64,000 nucleotides of DNA, from positions 1,190,501-1,254,500 of the forward strand of contig NC_053042.1 in NCBI RefSeq assembly GCF_003473485.1, in the 5' to 3' direction. The notes beneath the pieces were generated by a model that was not told where the DNA came from, ran no database searches, and was given only the letters and a program-made list of their open reading frames with translations. This stretch comes from Medicago truncatula (taxonomy: Eukaryota > Streptophyta > Magnoliopsida > Fabales > Fabaceae). The position numbers and the translations under genes are program-made. Each line of letters opens with the position of its first letter. The first letter of the stretch is position 1. Positions 11,775 through 23,649 of this stretch are shown in pieces.

Positions 11775-12016
11775 CAGTGAGCACAAATTTACCGAATAAG
11801 TATCCTTGATACAGGTCCCAATATGAGCTCTATTACATTGAGTCGGAAAGGAGGCATCAACGTTTCATTTGTAACAACCCTCTGCTTGTTTCTGCCACTT
11901 CGCTTCACAGGTTTCTGTTGTTGTCCGAGTCTGAATTTCAAGTCGTGCTGATCTTTCTCCTGCTGCCATCTATCCAACAGATGAAGGCCCCTCTTACAGA
12001 CCTGCTCACTATCCAC
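11775..12016 (-). pseudogene. Second RNase H-like fragment of a non-LTR element
   Basis: Homologous to the fragment at 5718-5999, with the same NVDASFPTQ-like block and GTCI-D strand recoverable only by switching frames. Frameshifts split the domain, so it cannot be functional. It is part of direct-duplication copy B. Confidence 0.6.
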
Positions 12017-12506
12017 AATATTATTGTTATGTTGCTGCCATTGTGCTCTAAGAAATTACCGCGAACTGGCTGTTGCGTTTCTGCATGTGAATGGTGTATT
12101 GCAGGACAAGAAAATGTGCTTGCTATCCTCAATACAATCATCATCACATGACACACAATCAACCAGATAACGGAACAAACAATCCCTCAGCTTCAGAATC
12201 TGGTAATTCACAATGGCGAGTAAAGACAACAAAATCGCTAAAGCAAGTTCTTAACTTTGGGGACAACTTGCAAATTCCATATCAGATTCCATCTACCTTC
12301 CACTCTATGCTATGCAAATAGTGATTATCTTCATTTAAGTTTCTTGATGTAATTAAAATAGTAATTGCATTTTGCAAATTACCCTTCTTTACATTTAATT
12401 TTATATTATATGTTGTTTTAAAAGGTATTTTGAGAATTACATAAGGTGAAACTCGTTTAGTTTTGCATAGATTTTCCTCTAAAGGAAGTTTTGCATATAT
12501 TTTGAA

Positions 12507-12840
12507 GGCTAAATTACACCGGGGTTTAAGTTATTTTTGTCACATGAGTTTTAAGTTTGAGGTTTATAACAGATTAGTTTTTAAGTTATTTTGGTCACAC
12601 ATAAGTCTTTAAGTTTGTAAACATTTTCGATTTAGTCATTCTGCCACATCATCGTTTTTGTAATGTTTGTTTAACAGAAAGACTAAATTGAAAACGTTCA
12701 CAAACTCAAAGGACTTATGTGTGACAAAAATAAATCAATCTATTACAAAACTCAAATTTAAAGAACTTATATGTAACTAAAATAACTTAAAGTTTCAATC
12801 TATTACAAACCTCAAACTTACACCTCAGGTGTACTTTAAC
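12507..12840. mobile_element. Mutator-type foldback MITE
   Basis: The left end GGCTAAATTACACC pairs with the right end GGTGTACTTTAACC. The two halves are complementary over much of the 334 bp (for example AGTCTTTAAGTTTGT against ACAAACTCAAAGGACT). Flanks TATTTTGAA (12498-12506) and TATTTTAAA (12841-12849) are a 9-bp duplication with one mismatch. Confidence 0.75.
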
Positions 12841-12965
12841 CTATTTTAAACTACAAACATAACTTCACTCTTGCTTATACTTAAGAACGAACGGATAGTC
12901 AACAACACAACTCATGCGGAGACCATGTCTTTTATATTTTTGCTAGCAAAATAAAGCAATTTGCA

Positions 12966-14034
12966 AAGACATCGGCAGCAACCCCACGTAATTTATTTAA
13001 AATATTTGGGATGTAATTTTTTTTAACGTAACAGTAAATATCTTGCAAATTCCAAAAATATTTTTTTTATCAATTGGAAAGTAAATGAAAACAAAACTAA
13101 GAAACTAAGCCATTCGTTTCCCAATAACCCGAAGACGTTTACACACAAGACATGGTCCAATTGGAGAAGTTGACGCCTTTAAAATGTCAACACTATTCGC
13201 ATCAAAGTTGTCCAACTAGTCAGCACACTCATTGTTTTCTCTAAAATTTTGGTTGAAGGTCACCAACCAAGGGAGAGAGATAAGTTTCATGGGGATGAAA
13301 ATCATGTCGATGCTTGATGAAACCTCATCATATGATGTTTTAGCTATATTTTGAGTAATTTTAATAAGCATTTGAAGACAATTTAGATTGGTTTTAAATG
13401 AGTTGCCTTTGGTTTGAGGGACATTTTGTATTGTTTTGAATTTAGTCGTTGTAATTTTGTTTTTCCCTAACCAGACAACTTCATAGGTGCTTTGAGTCTT
13501 TTTATTAATAAATCATGTACTTCGGCAAAGCAAAATATCTCATGGAAGTTATGGAAGCTAAAGAATCAAGATCGATGAAGGTTTCAGAAGGTTTTGAAAC
13601 CTCCAATCAGTGCATCGAACAATTCAAAATAAGCTCGCTGTCCAAGGCGGCAAGGTCTCGATGCATGGGCAACAATCCAATAAAGCATCACGATAAGGGT
13701 AATAACCCGGATCGAAAGGACGTGTCGGTTCAAATTAATAATCATGGCCATCTATCCAGACCCAACAAAATGAACCGTTGAAGATGTTTACCACCTAGAG
13801 CCGAAGCCACAAGAAAGGTCTTTGTCGCACGATCACTACAATCCTTTCGAACCAACGACTATGGTCGTTCATATTCGTAAAATCAATCACCATCATTGCA
13901 CCTTTTAGAGGGAATCTCATTACATTCATGTAACAAGAACTTATATAAAATCTACCGCAAGCTGGACGTACCAAAGGTACCCATGTTGGAAACCATGTCT
14001 CGACCTCTGATGTAGTATTTTTGCATCAAACAAT
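12966..14034. other. Unassigned repeat-like sequence
   Basis: An 88-codon frame at 13515-13781 has no recognised motif and no supporting structure. Because a gypsy-type LTR follows immediately, this may be internal sequence of the same retrotransposon. Confidence 0.35.
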
Positions 14035-15343
14035 TGTAAGTATTTATATCATCTCCTCAGGGACTAGTGCGATATCATGGACCGTTCGACACCAAATATC
14101 ATTCTAAGTTGAAAGATAATTTGTTTGTTTGTTTTAGTAACTAAATTGCAAAAGTAAAAGTTGAGAGTAATAGGGCGTGAAACTTGTTAGGATTAGAGTT
14201 CCTTGAGCAAGCGTCACACGTAACCTAATGATCATACATGGATTCTAGCTTTTCTTTGATATTATCACGTATCCCTCGACAACACCATTCGTGTCCAAAC
14301 AATATTGTGAGATCAATTGTATCATTCAATTGTCGATGTCTCAAACTATTGAATGATTCAAGAGTCGGTCTTATCGCTCAATCGATGATTTCTCAATCTA
14401 TTGAATGATAAGAAAGCTTTAGGTTTGGATACACAAGGTGATTATCAAATCATCGATTCCATGTCTAGAACCTATGTTTTGATAGATGGTTATTCTAAAC
14501 CTAGATTCAAAAGTATTTCTCAATCACAATTAAATCAAAGATAAACATTAAAGTGCAAGAATAACATCAATATCAAATCAAATGCTAGAACCATATATTT
14601 ATAGATCAAAAGATTACATGTTAAGCTAAGATCAAGTACCTCTAATCCCAACAAAGGAGATTTAGCTACTCATTGTCATGGAAGCCTTGCAAGAATGAAT
14701 TGAAGAAGCAAGATTCATTACAACTTGTGATTTCTCAACAAAAGATGAAGAATCCACTTTCTATCACTCTCACTCTGTGAAGAACAAGCCCTATCTCTCT
14801 CTCTAGAAATATTATAACATGAAATGTATGAAAAACTAAGATTCCAACTGAAATGGTTGAGTGGGCTATTTATAGAATTCTGATTCTGCATGAACTCGCC
14901 TCGCGAGCTCCTTCATTCGCCATGGCGAGTTGAGGTTCCTTCACCATTGGGTTTGTGCCACGTCATCTGTGAAGAGTTAGACCGCCCTAACTCGCCTCGC
15001 AAGTACATCCATTCGCCATGGCGAGTATGCTCGCCTTCCACTCGCCATGCGAGTTGAGGGCGAATGAAAAACTGGTGCTCCCTGGAATTGCTCGCCTTTG
15101 AAGCTCGCCTGGCGAGTTGGAGGCGAGTGATCTTCATTTTTCAGCCTCTTTGTACTTTTCTTCATTTTTGCTCTTTGCTTGATGTCTTGAGTTCAAATCC
15201 TGCGCAAGTGGGTAAAGTAAGGTAGATAAAGCGTAAAAGGGCAATAATCACTTATCTCTCAGCTTTTCCCTTAATAACTTGCAAAACAAGTAACAAAAGT
15301 GCCTAAAATATATCATGAATTTAACACTTCCTAGCCCTTATCA
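14035..15343 (-). mobile_element. Gypsy-type LTR, probably solo or truncated
   Basis: Read on the minus strand it begins TGATAAGGGCTAGGAAGTG. It carries a TATA box in TCTATAAATAGCCC (about 14868-14881) followed by a long untranslated region, an arrangement typical of a promoter-bearing LTR of the Tat/Athila-like gypsy elements of legumes. Upstream of the TATA box lies a cluster of CTCGCC / GGCGAG palindromic motifs (14895-15130). The other LTR and polyprotein are not in the window. The inner limit is approximate. Confidence 0.55.
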
Positions 15344-16192
15344 ACCTCATGAAACCATAAGAATGACGACCTAGCTCACAATACCGGATTTTAATGGTTT
15401 GAGAAACGAAATGACATGCGAACGGACTCCAACATCAAGGACTTTTCATTCAGCTTCAAACACAAGATATCACTTGTGTCCCTCAACCAATAGCTTGGGG
15501 GGATATGGGCCGACGGACAACCACTAATAAGTTCCAAAGGGCTACTCAAACAACGAGTCAACGGGGTCGTGGCACACGAGCGAACAATCTTAAAGGAGAA
15601 CAACCATATAGGCCTGTGAAACAAGACAACACGTCGAATACTGAACAACGAATCAAGCCCGTAACATAGGAGTCCACATACCAAAGGTGCACATCCAGCA
15701 AGGTCCATGTCACAAATTTGCCTTGAACCAAACACTCTCACAGGTGTCCCCTCAGTGAACTACATGTACAAGGGCTAAAACTCTAAACCTCCACTATAAA
15801 TACTAGCTCGTACACATGAGGTCAAATACGTTCACTTTACAAATATACACCTATCCCCATTCTCTTGGAGAAGAAGTCCACAAGCGATGGAGATTAAGGC
15901 ATCAACTCACAGAAGTCTCATACCCAAAGGCCATTCAACACCATCAACTCAAGGATCTCATGTTTGGCATCATCGATTTCCTTTGACATGTCATAAATAA
16001 TATTATCCCAGTACGAAGTGAACTTACTATAAACGAGGGGTTAATAGCTCTATTATTTACCTTTGATGCAATATGAAGAGGAAACATTGACTGACCCATG
16101 CAATGATGGAGTGTGACATAGCTAAGCATGTCTAGTTGGATCTAAACTAGGAATCAACTTTGATACTAACAACATAAACTTCATAGATTAAT
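15344..16192. other. Intergenic, nothing firmly recognised
   Basis: A 116-codon minus-strand frame (15391-15741) shows no family motif. It lies beside an LTR and may be retrotransposon debris. Confidence 0.35.
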
Positions 16193-16546
16193 GGCTTAAT
16201 TGCACTTTCCCCCCTATATTTTGCTAATTGTGCGATTTTGCATCCCTCTTTTTTTTTAGCGATTTTGCACCCTATCTTTTTGCTCCCTTTTTTATTAGAT
16301 GAAACTTCTTGTGTTTAATTGCACTTTTACCCCCTATCTTTTTGTCAATTGTGCAATTTTGCACCCCCTCTTTTTTTTTGAGCGATTTTGCACCCCATCT
16401 TTTGCCCCATTCCCCTCTTTTAATAATGATTTTGAACAAAACACAATTGACAAAAGATGGGGTGCGAAATCGCTCAAAAAAAAAAAAAGAGGGGGTGCAA
16501 AATTGCACAATTAGCGAAAGATAGGGAGGAAAAGTGCAATTAAACC
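16193..16546. mobile_element. Mutator-type foldback MITE with perfect 9-bp duplication
   Basis: The left end GGCTTAATTGCACTTT pairs with the right end AAAGTGCAATTAAACC. Flanks are identical 9-mers TAGATTAAT (16184-16192 and 16547-16555). The interior contains further inverted copies of a GCGATTTTGCACCCC-type unit, so the single strand can fold as a long multi-branched hairpin. It lies about 480 bp upstream of the F-box start codon. Confidence 0.85.
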
Positions 16547-17023
16547 TAGATTAATTGGTTAGGTTACATGGCTCAACACCTAAATGAAGATGATTTAAGA
16601 TACCTAGGTTCAGTGTGCTGTGATATCTGGATGGCTTGGAATTTAAAGATTTTCAAATGAAAAGACACTAAAACAGAAACAATCACATCCAAGCGAACCA
16701 AATGATCATGGAAAGAGGCAATGAAGGCAACGTTGGAAGATAGTAAAAAACAGAAACAAAATACAAGACAAAATTGTACAAATCAACCCAGAAATTGGTG
16801 GAAAAAACCATATGCAAACCATATAAAGGCTAATGTGACGCTAAAACTAACAAAATAATTACCCTTTTAACGAAAATGTGTATTTTCACTAATATTTCTT
16901 TGTATGTATCCTCTCATAGTATATAATACTTTTTATATGTATCTTCTTATAGTATAATACGTATTTTGTTGGTTTTACCTAAACGGCTTAACCTAACCCT
17001 AACATATTATCAACAAGTGAGTG

Positions 17024-18163
17024 ATGGATCGATGTGCAGCAGCCAGAATGAATAATAAGAGTTTAGGCTCAGATTTGGAGATAGAGATACTACTTCATCT
17101 GCCAGTGAAATCGTTGATGCGATTCAAATGTGTTGAAAAATCATGGAACATTCTGATCAAAAGTCCCTCTTTTGTGAATAGGTGGAGGCGTCACAATTCT
17201 AAATACGATAAAGGCCATAGTCTCATGATCTATCACAGACCCATTGATGGATTCAAACCTCCCTACATCACTCTTCTCTCCTGCGATGGTGGCGAGGAGT
17301 TGGAACATATCTACTTCTGCTCCCTCTTTCCTGGTGATCAATTCGTAGACCGAATTGAAACATATGGCAATTGCAATGGTGTTTTCTTCTTAAAAGCTTT
17401 TTATAGGAATTCAACTCTTGGTCACTTGATTCTATGGAACCCAACAACTAAACAGGTCCACCTTATACCCCCTGCACCCTCATTCTGTCACTCTAAGTAT
17501 GATGATTCCCTGTATGGTTTCTGTGCATTTAACGACGACTGTAGCATTAATTTCAAAGTTGTTAGACTTCAACAATGTGCACATGTTGAGAAGATGATTA
17601 TTCCTTCAGGCGCAGAAGTGTATGATCTAAGCACTAAATCATGGACCCCTGTCCATCACCCTCCATCTTTTAACCGCATCCCAGTTCGATACAATCCATC
17701 ATATACCCCGGTTGTTAACTGTGTTTATCATTGGATTGTTACTGTCGATTTGTATACTACTTCAAACATCATCTGCTTTGACTTTCACAACAATCAGTTT
17801 CACCAACTCAAAGCTCCCTGTCGGCATGTTCAACATTCTAGCGAAAATATCGCTGAGATCAAGGGCTCCCTTGCTTATATTTTGGAGTATCATCATCCTA
17901 GTCCGACCCAGTTGGAAATCTGGATTATGGATCAGAACCGGTGGACCAAAATTTACAACATTGGGCCAGTTCCGTGGACATGTTGCATAAGTGATTTCTG
18001 GAAGGATGGCGATCAAGTCTTTGGAGGAAAGGTTGGAAAGTTGCTGGCATCATATGACGATCAAGGCAACTCGCTCAGCGATTTTCAAATTTATGTTTTG
18101 AATTACTATAGATGTTTATGGGGTTCTGAGTATTTACAGAGCATAACTCCCTTGTCAACCTAG
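17024..18163 (+). CDS. F-box protein with F-box-associated domain
   Basis: An intact single-exon gene encoding 379 residues. F-box proteins are substrate receptors of SCF ubiquitin ligases: the F-box binds SKP1/ASK and the C-terminal domain binds the target. Residues about 14-58 form the F-box (LEIEILLHLPVKSLMRFKCV, then SWNILIKSPSFV). Residues from about 110 hold the FBA type 1 domain, with GHLILWNPTTKQV and later LEIWIMDQNRWTKIYNIGP. Length and single-exon structure are typical of the large legume F-box/FBA subfamily. The first ATG is at 17024; a second in-frame Met at 17048 lies just before the F-box and could be the real start. The target is unknown. Such genes occur in tandem families, but no second copy lies here. 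Confidence 0.9.
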   Translation: MDRCAAARMNNKSLGSDLEIEILLHLPVKSLMRFKCVEKSWNILIKSPSFVNRWRRHNSKYDKGHSLMIYHRPIDGFKPPYITLLSCDGGEELEHIYFCSLFPGDQFVDRIETYGNCNGVFFLKAFYRNSTLGHLILWNPTTKQVHLIPPAPSFCHSKYDDSLYGFCAFNDDCSINFKVVRLQQCAHVEKMIIPSGAEVYDLSTKSWTPVHHPPSFNRIPVRYNPSYTPVVNCVYHWIVTVDLYTTSNIICFDFHNNQFHQLKAPCRHVQHSSENIAEIKGSLAYILEYHHPSPTQLEIWIMDQNRWTKIYNIGPVPWTCCISDFWKDGDQVFGGKVGKLLASYDDQGNSLSDFQIYVLNYYRCLWGSEYLQSITPLST

Positions 18164-20857
18164 CTCACCGCACTAGGATATTTTTATTTCTTTCTTTCTG
18201 TTAGTAAGTATACACCCTCTCATACTATGCTCAAGTTTCAGGCTGTGATAAGGATGCTAAGCTGTTTTCCATGAGCATGATGTATTATTAAAAGGGTATA
18301 GCAGTGTGCTCATGGTTTCTAAGATTGTTTAAGTTGCATTCTATGCCGCTGTCTAAATTTTGAGTTACATTATCATGGTTTTTATAGGTTTGTTTAAGTT
18401 GGTCTATTTGTTGTTGTCTAAGTGTGCTCATTGTTTTGACTTTTGAGTTACATTTTAAGTTACTTTTCAGTTACATCCATCGTTAGTTCAAGATCTAGAA
18501 TTATTATCACCTATGTGGTAGATTCTACTCATGAATGAATCATGTTTTAATGCATGAAATTGTTAGGGGTTAAGGAATCTGATCTACAAAATCAATGAAA
18601 TTGAAAATTCTCGATCATTAGATGAGTTAATTTAGCCTGCGAAATGATCTCAGAAAGACTAGTGTGATCAAGAATTTTCTTATTCAGAAATCATTTTGGA
18701 ATTTTATTAAAATTCATGGGGAAAATAACCTGCACAACATTCTCTGGGACCAAATTAAATTGGTTCATGTTCAACTAATTGACCTTGAAGCATCATCTAT
18801 CATTTTTTTTTTTTGGAGAGAAATCTATCATATTTTTTGTTATGCTTAAAGTTGTTATTTTTGTCTAACTTTGATGATTATTTATTGTCCCATTTCATTC
18901 TTGGTCACATAGATGAGGAGCAGTTTTGGAAAGAATTTTTGGGGGAATCATGACATTTAGCAGGTAAACAGTGACTAACTGGTTGAGTTAGGAAAATAAC
19001 ATTTTCCATTTCTAATATTTTAGCATGTTGGAATTACTGGTTTGGAGATTAATACATTCAGATTGTCACTAACTAGTTTTCTTAATTGAGTTGGGTGTAG
19101 TGGTGAAGATGTATGGTCACTGCTGGATCCTTGTGGTGCTGGGATATTTGCATTTCAGATTAAATTACGGATGGATATTTAATTCGGTGGTTAGTTGTTT
19201 TGGTAACAATGAGCAAGATTTGCCACACCCTCTGATTGCGTGTTTTGATAAGTTTACGGGTTTTGCTCAGCTAGGGTGTGTATCACAGTCACTGCACATT
19301 GGAAATGTCTCAAATATTGTTACAACTTACAATCAACTATTATTATCGAACATTTCGTTAAAATTACACGAATGTTTGAAATTCATCAAAACATTAAAGA
19401 GTGTCCACAATTAAACAACACATTACAACACATTAAATATTGTTAAATTAAATATTTGCTGACATTCTACGCAGTTGCAGATAGAACGAACATATCTGAC
19501 ATCGCTATCTTCCCGAATAAGTCAAGGCACATAGGTCGTCGTTTTAAACATGTCTTCATCTTTATGTTTATCTACTCCTAGGTGGTCAATGCAAGGCATC
19601 TGAGCAAATAAGTGACGTGTATATTGAGTTTCACCAATATGCTCAAAATAAGTGTTAACTTGTGCCTTCAAATCATCAAGAGAGTCGGTCAGCGTTATCA
19701 TAACCTTAATTGTCTTTTTAAAAGCGGAGTACCTAACACGGCCTTCAATTTTTGCAACCTCAGATATGTTTCACTTCACAAAAGCTTTATGAAATAAAAT
19801 CATACATTAGAATGAAATTAAATGAAACGTAATATAACCAATAAAGAATAACGAATAAATCAAATGAGTAAACATTAATAACGAATAAATAAGTATTGCA
19901 ATAGTTTCACCACATAAAAGTCATATTATCATATATTTATATAAATTACATAATGTTAGTTATATATTTGCCACAAAAAAAATTGGCGTTACAATTTCGA
20001 CCCCAAAATATATGTCGGTGTAATTTCTACCAATAAAAGGACTAACACCAACAAAAAATCACTCATTAATCACCAAGTGATTGGGGAAGATCAAGTGAAA
20101 TAGAATTTCCTTCATCTTCCGCAATTACTTCAAATTGTCACACCAATTATTGTTCACATTACTTACTTTGTCACTAATTATTCAACTATTTATTTTATCT
20201 CATATTTGTTCTCATACTTTCATTATATTTTTGTCAAAACTTGACGACTTCTTTATCCATATTGGTTCAAATCACAGAACATATTATGCATTAGTACAAG
20301 TTCCAGGCGTGGACTTGGGGGAGGATAAGAAAGAGGACTGTTGGAAGACCGTGTATATTCCACAACTAGTCAAAGATGATCGTGACGTTGATTACATGTT
20401 TCGTGTGATTGTTGAAAATAACCTTTTACATCTTTATGTCCGATCCGTTGAAGTGTAATATTTTATTAACGTGTAATAGTGTAATGTTTTTCGAATTTGT
20501 GTCTGTATTGTTGAATTTTAATGAACTTGTGTTGATGTAATTTAACGATGAATTTGGGTAATTTTGACCGTTTATATGAGATTATGTAATTTTAGAAATT
20601 TATGGACAAATTTGTGTAATTTGGATCGTTTATGTGTCATTAAGTGTGTTTAAGTGATTACGGGTCATTACCGGCGAATTTGTGGAATTTGGATCGTTAT
20701 GTGTGATTATGTGATTGTGAAAAAAACGACGTTTTTGTGTAATTTTGATCGATTGTGTCGTATTATCCAATAATCTTATTAAACTGGCGTAAGTCGGTTC
20801 AATTACGAGCATCTTAAGGTTACGGATCTTTGATAACACATATTGCATTCAATGCAT
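18164..20857. other. Intergenic, low-complexity remnants
   Basis: No supported gene. A frame at 20135-20458 ends in a soluble segment (VPGVDLGEDKKEDCWKTVY and onward) that looks protein-like, but no family is recognised and it has no homologous context. From 20460 to 20760 loose repeats of TGTGTAATTTGGATCG form a decayed minisatellite leading into the palindrome island. Confidence 0.35.
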
Positions 20858-21017
20858 ATCAGTACAACATTTATTGTTGTACTGATATATCAGTAGAGCG
20901 AGAGTTAACTCGCGCAAGTGTTAACACTATGCGTGAGTTAACTCACGCAGTGTTTTACACTTGCGCAACGTTAGTTAACTAACGCATAGTTTTTCACTTG
21001 CGTTAGTTAACTAGCGC
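20858..21017. repeat. Palindrome island with four GTTAAC-centred palindromes
   Basis: In 160 bp there is a hairpin (20858-20886; 12-bp stem ATCAGTACAACA, 5-base loop), an overlapping perfect palindrome TACTGATATATCAGTA (20879-20894), and four regularly spaced palindromes centred on GTTAAC: 20898-20915 (one mismatched pair), 20931-20948 (GCGTGAGTTAACTCACGC, perfect), 20969-20984 (CGTTAGTTAACTAACG, perfect) and 21000-21017 (one mismatched pair). Spacers repeat AAGTGTTAACACT / GTTTTACACTTGCG / TTTTTCACTTGCG. No terminal repeats or target duplication were found, so the origin is open. Confidence 0.8.
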
Positions 21018-21526
21018 AAGGGTAAATTTGAAAAGACTGTAGGACGCGAGCAAAATGTGCTGGGTGGAGAGCAGAATTCTTATTTATATAACCAAGCCCA
21101 ATACTTCTTTTTTTTTTTTTAGCCCAATAATATTTTTTATATAAGCCCAAATAATTTAAAGTAATATTGTGGACAATGGCGTTGACCACGATGGTTGGCA
21201 CTCTTCCCTCATTCTGCTCCAAATGTATGATCCTAAATATAGATAATGAATAATAATGAGGGGGACAATCCGGGAGTCATATTAGACTGCGGAGAATCCT
21301 TGTCCACATAGATCCCTTTGCTACAAAACTAAGAGTATTTCTACATAGGAGATAATAAAGAATAAGGAAGGAGACAAATATCAAACTAGTTATCTCTTAA
21401 TAAGTTAACCAACACATACATGAAACAAACAACAAAATATCAAACTACTTACCTAAAATAGCAAACAAACTCCATGAGACAAACAACAAATCTAAACAGG
21501 GTTCAAACAAAAACATCTGTTGTTCT
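21018..21526. other. Intergenic 3' of the helicase fragment
   Basis: No supported feature. This is the 3' side of the minus-strand pseudogene at 21527-22593. Confidence 0.4.
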
Positions 21527-22593
21527 TTAGACCAACTTTATAGTTGGATATATTGTATCAGCACCTCCATCAAAAATACCAAAAACATCCATCTCAACTT
21601 TATCTCCAATCAATTTATCTTCTACACTATTTTCTGTCAAGACACTCACAAATTTCACTTGATTCGTCTTTTGCTTAGTGAAAAGTGAGACAATTTTTTG
21701 CTCCATAGTCTTAAGACATGCATTCATCAAGTAGACCTTCGACACACAACTGAGATTAAAACTTTCAAAATTATCCATCATTCTTAAATCAACCAAAAGA
21801 ATGTTTACGTCATCTTTATTTTGAAATTGATGAATATGATGAGTATTAATTGTTCCCTTCATGCTGTGGAAGCAACAATATCCCTTCGTATTATTGGATC
21901 TAAGAGCAAAATATAACCTTACCAAAGTTTCAATGAACTCACAAAAAACTACAATCTTCTGAGTTGGATCTTCTTTCAAAAGTGTAACCATAATATCAAT
22001 CTTTGACCTTGTGTCGTAAAGTGGCCAAACATCTTCTGCTTCTATGTCATTGTAGCAATAACTGCAACTTATCTTCTTAGTAACATCGGCATTCTGCTTC
22101 CACAGGTTAGACACACAAAAGATGGAAACATGATGTAGCTAACAAATCATTCCTAGTTCCACATCTTATACACATTTTTGGATAAACATTGTGGATGGAT
22201 TGTTCACATACTGAATTTGGAGCTGCATCTGATTTATGATAAAAATAGTGTTACATCAAAAACAAATTTTAAAATCATCATGTAGAGTCCACAAAATATC
22301 AATATAATTCTTGTTTCTAGCATACATAATTTCCTACGAGAAAAAAAAATATCTTAACATTATATAAGAATAAAAATGAATATTGATTAAGGCAACAAAA
22401 TGAGATTAGGTTACAATAGAAAGATAAAAAGAAACCTACCATGAATGGTCTCAAAGAATGGATTAACGTGACATAGATTAATGATGGACTTGGATAGTTT
22501 GGGATCTACACAAAGCTTTCGCGCTTCCAAAAATAAATCATTTGCTCTTGCTTGTTCTTGTTCTTTAACACTCAAGTCTGTCTCATGCTTCAT
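21527..22593 (-). pseudogene. RING / SNF2-type helicase C-terminal fragment
   Basis: Two exons can be read. The upstream exon (about 22593-22438) has RANDLFLEARKLCVDPKLSK, ends ETIH and has a donor GTAGGT. The acceptor is CAG before 22228. The second exon starts DAAPNSVCEQ and shows a RING-like pattern (CIRC, SCFHLLC, later CSYC). The frame then shifts near 22110-22120, and the next frame runs to the stop at 21527 with helicase C-terminal strands (KIVVFCEFIETLVRLYFALR, NILLVDLR, VSKVYLMNA, FVSVLTENSVEDKL). RAD5/RAD16-like SNF2 ATPases have this RING-helicase order. The arginine-rich motif VI is lost (KIVSLFTKQK where families have a H-R-I-G-Q core), and no ATP-binding half is visible. A minus-strand piece at 23201-23090 ending before GTAATATG might be a further 5' exon. 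I infer a non-functional remnant. Confidence 0.6.
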
Positions 22594-23649
22594 ACTCGAA
22601 TCTATATCGCATTGAGTTATGCACCAAACGCAACATGGAGGGAAGGTTCACAAAAATGGAACGAAATTTGAATGGTGGTGCAAATGGATAATCAGAAGAA
22701 GAAGCAAAAGACGCCATACCAGTCCTGCAACAAATGTAATTATCATGTTAAATACAATGAAAATATTATGGATGCTGTTTGGTTTTACTGACGTTAGTTT
22801 TGTTCTGCTGTTTGGTGCCTCTCTAATAGGGTTCTTGTTTTTCAGTTACTTTGTTGATTAAAAGAAAAAAGAAAAAAACAATTACTCGCATGATGCTAAC
22901 GAAATCCATATCTTTGGAGGTAATATATAACCATCAACATATATCAAAACAAAACAAAAAAGTTCAGCAGCAGCAATTCAAAGACAGCATGAAAATTGAA
23001 AAATAAATAAATTAAAAAACAAACTGAACAAAAACACAATGAACGTTCTGCATCGATATTAACAGTATGTTGGCATGTCGTACATATTACCTGTTTGGTT
23101 ATGCGTCCTACAACCTCAAACGCGATTTCGTGGGTCAAAATCGATTCCAGTTGAAGCCACTTTTCCCAGCTTCCACGTCTTCTCAAATCGATTAATATCA
23201 AAGGAACCCTATGTTATGTACGACTCTCAATTTAGTCCTTTGAAAAAAACAATTCTGAAATTTGCAGCAAATAAATATAGACTGGAGATAAGAGTATTGG
23301 GCATTTGGGGTTTTGAGGGCCCATTTTTTTATATTTATATATCTTCTGAGGGAAATTTTACTCCATACCACCTGCATTTATACTTTCACACCTACAAATC
23401 ATAGGAAACTCCTACTTTACCCCTCTTATGATTTGACTTCAATTCTTCCACGTCACTAACATTTTAAAATGTTTTACTGTTCTGCCTGTTTCACAAAAAG
23501 CATAAACAAGGCAAGGTTCCTCGGCTTCTCTCTCTCTCCAATTCATATCCCTCAACAACACAAAATCTTTGAAAAACATTAATGTTATATAAATTTGAGG
23601 ATCCTTCTGAAAGGATATTTGTTTTTGTTTTGTTGCTATATGTTAGGAA
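22594..23649. other. 5' side of the helicase remnant
   Basis: Contains the possible upstream exon at 23090-23201 (minus strand, GSWEKWLQLESILTHEIAFE then a donor). Otherwise no supported feature is seen. Confidence 0.35.

Larger units (their letters stand above)
10887..12965. repeat. Direct duplication, copy B
   Basis: The same-orientation partner of 5447-6463. Extra sequence relative to copy A includes 11090-11520 (with a tRNA-SINE-like patch around 11366-11440), about 12045-12240, and the MITE at 12507-12840. The left limit coincides with the right terminus of the foldback element, so the element probably inserted at, or recombined into, the edge of the duplicated block. Confidence 0.7.

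Noticed and set aside
13515-13781. 88-codon plus-strand frame
   Set aside because: No family motif, no splice context, located in likely retrotransposon sequence.
15391-15741. 116-codon minus-strand frame
   Set aside because: No recognisable domain; next to an LTR, so probably chance or element debris.
20135-20458. 107-codon frame with a soluble C-terminal half
   Set aside because: The protein-like segment could not be matched to any family from memory and has no gene context, so it is only mentioned in the intergenic entry.
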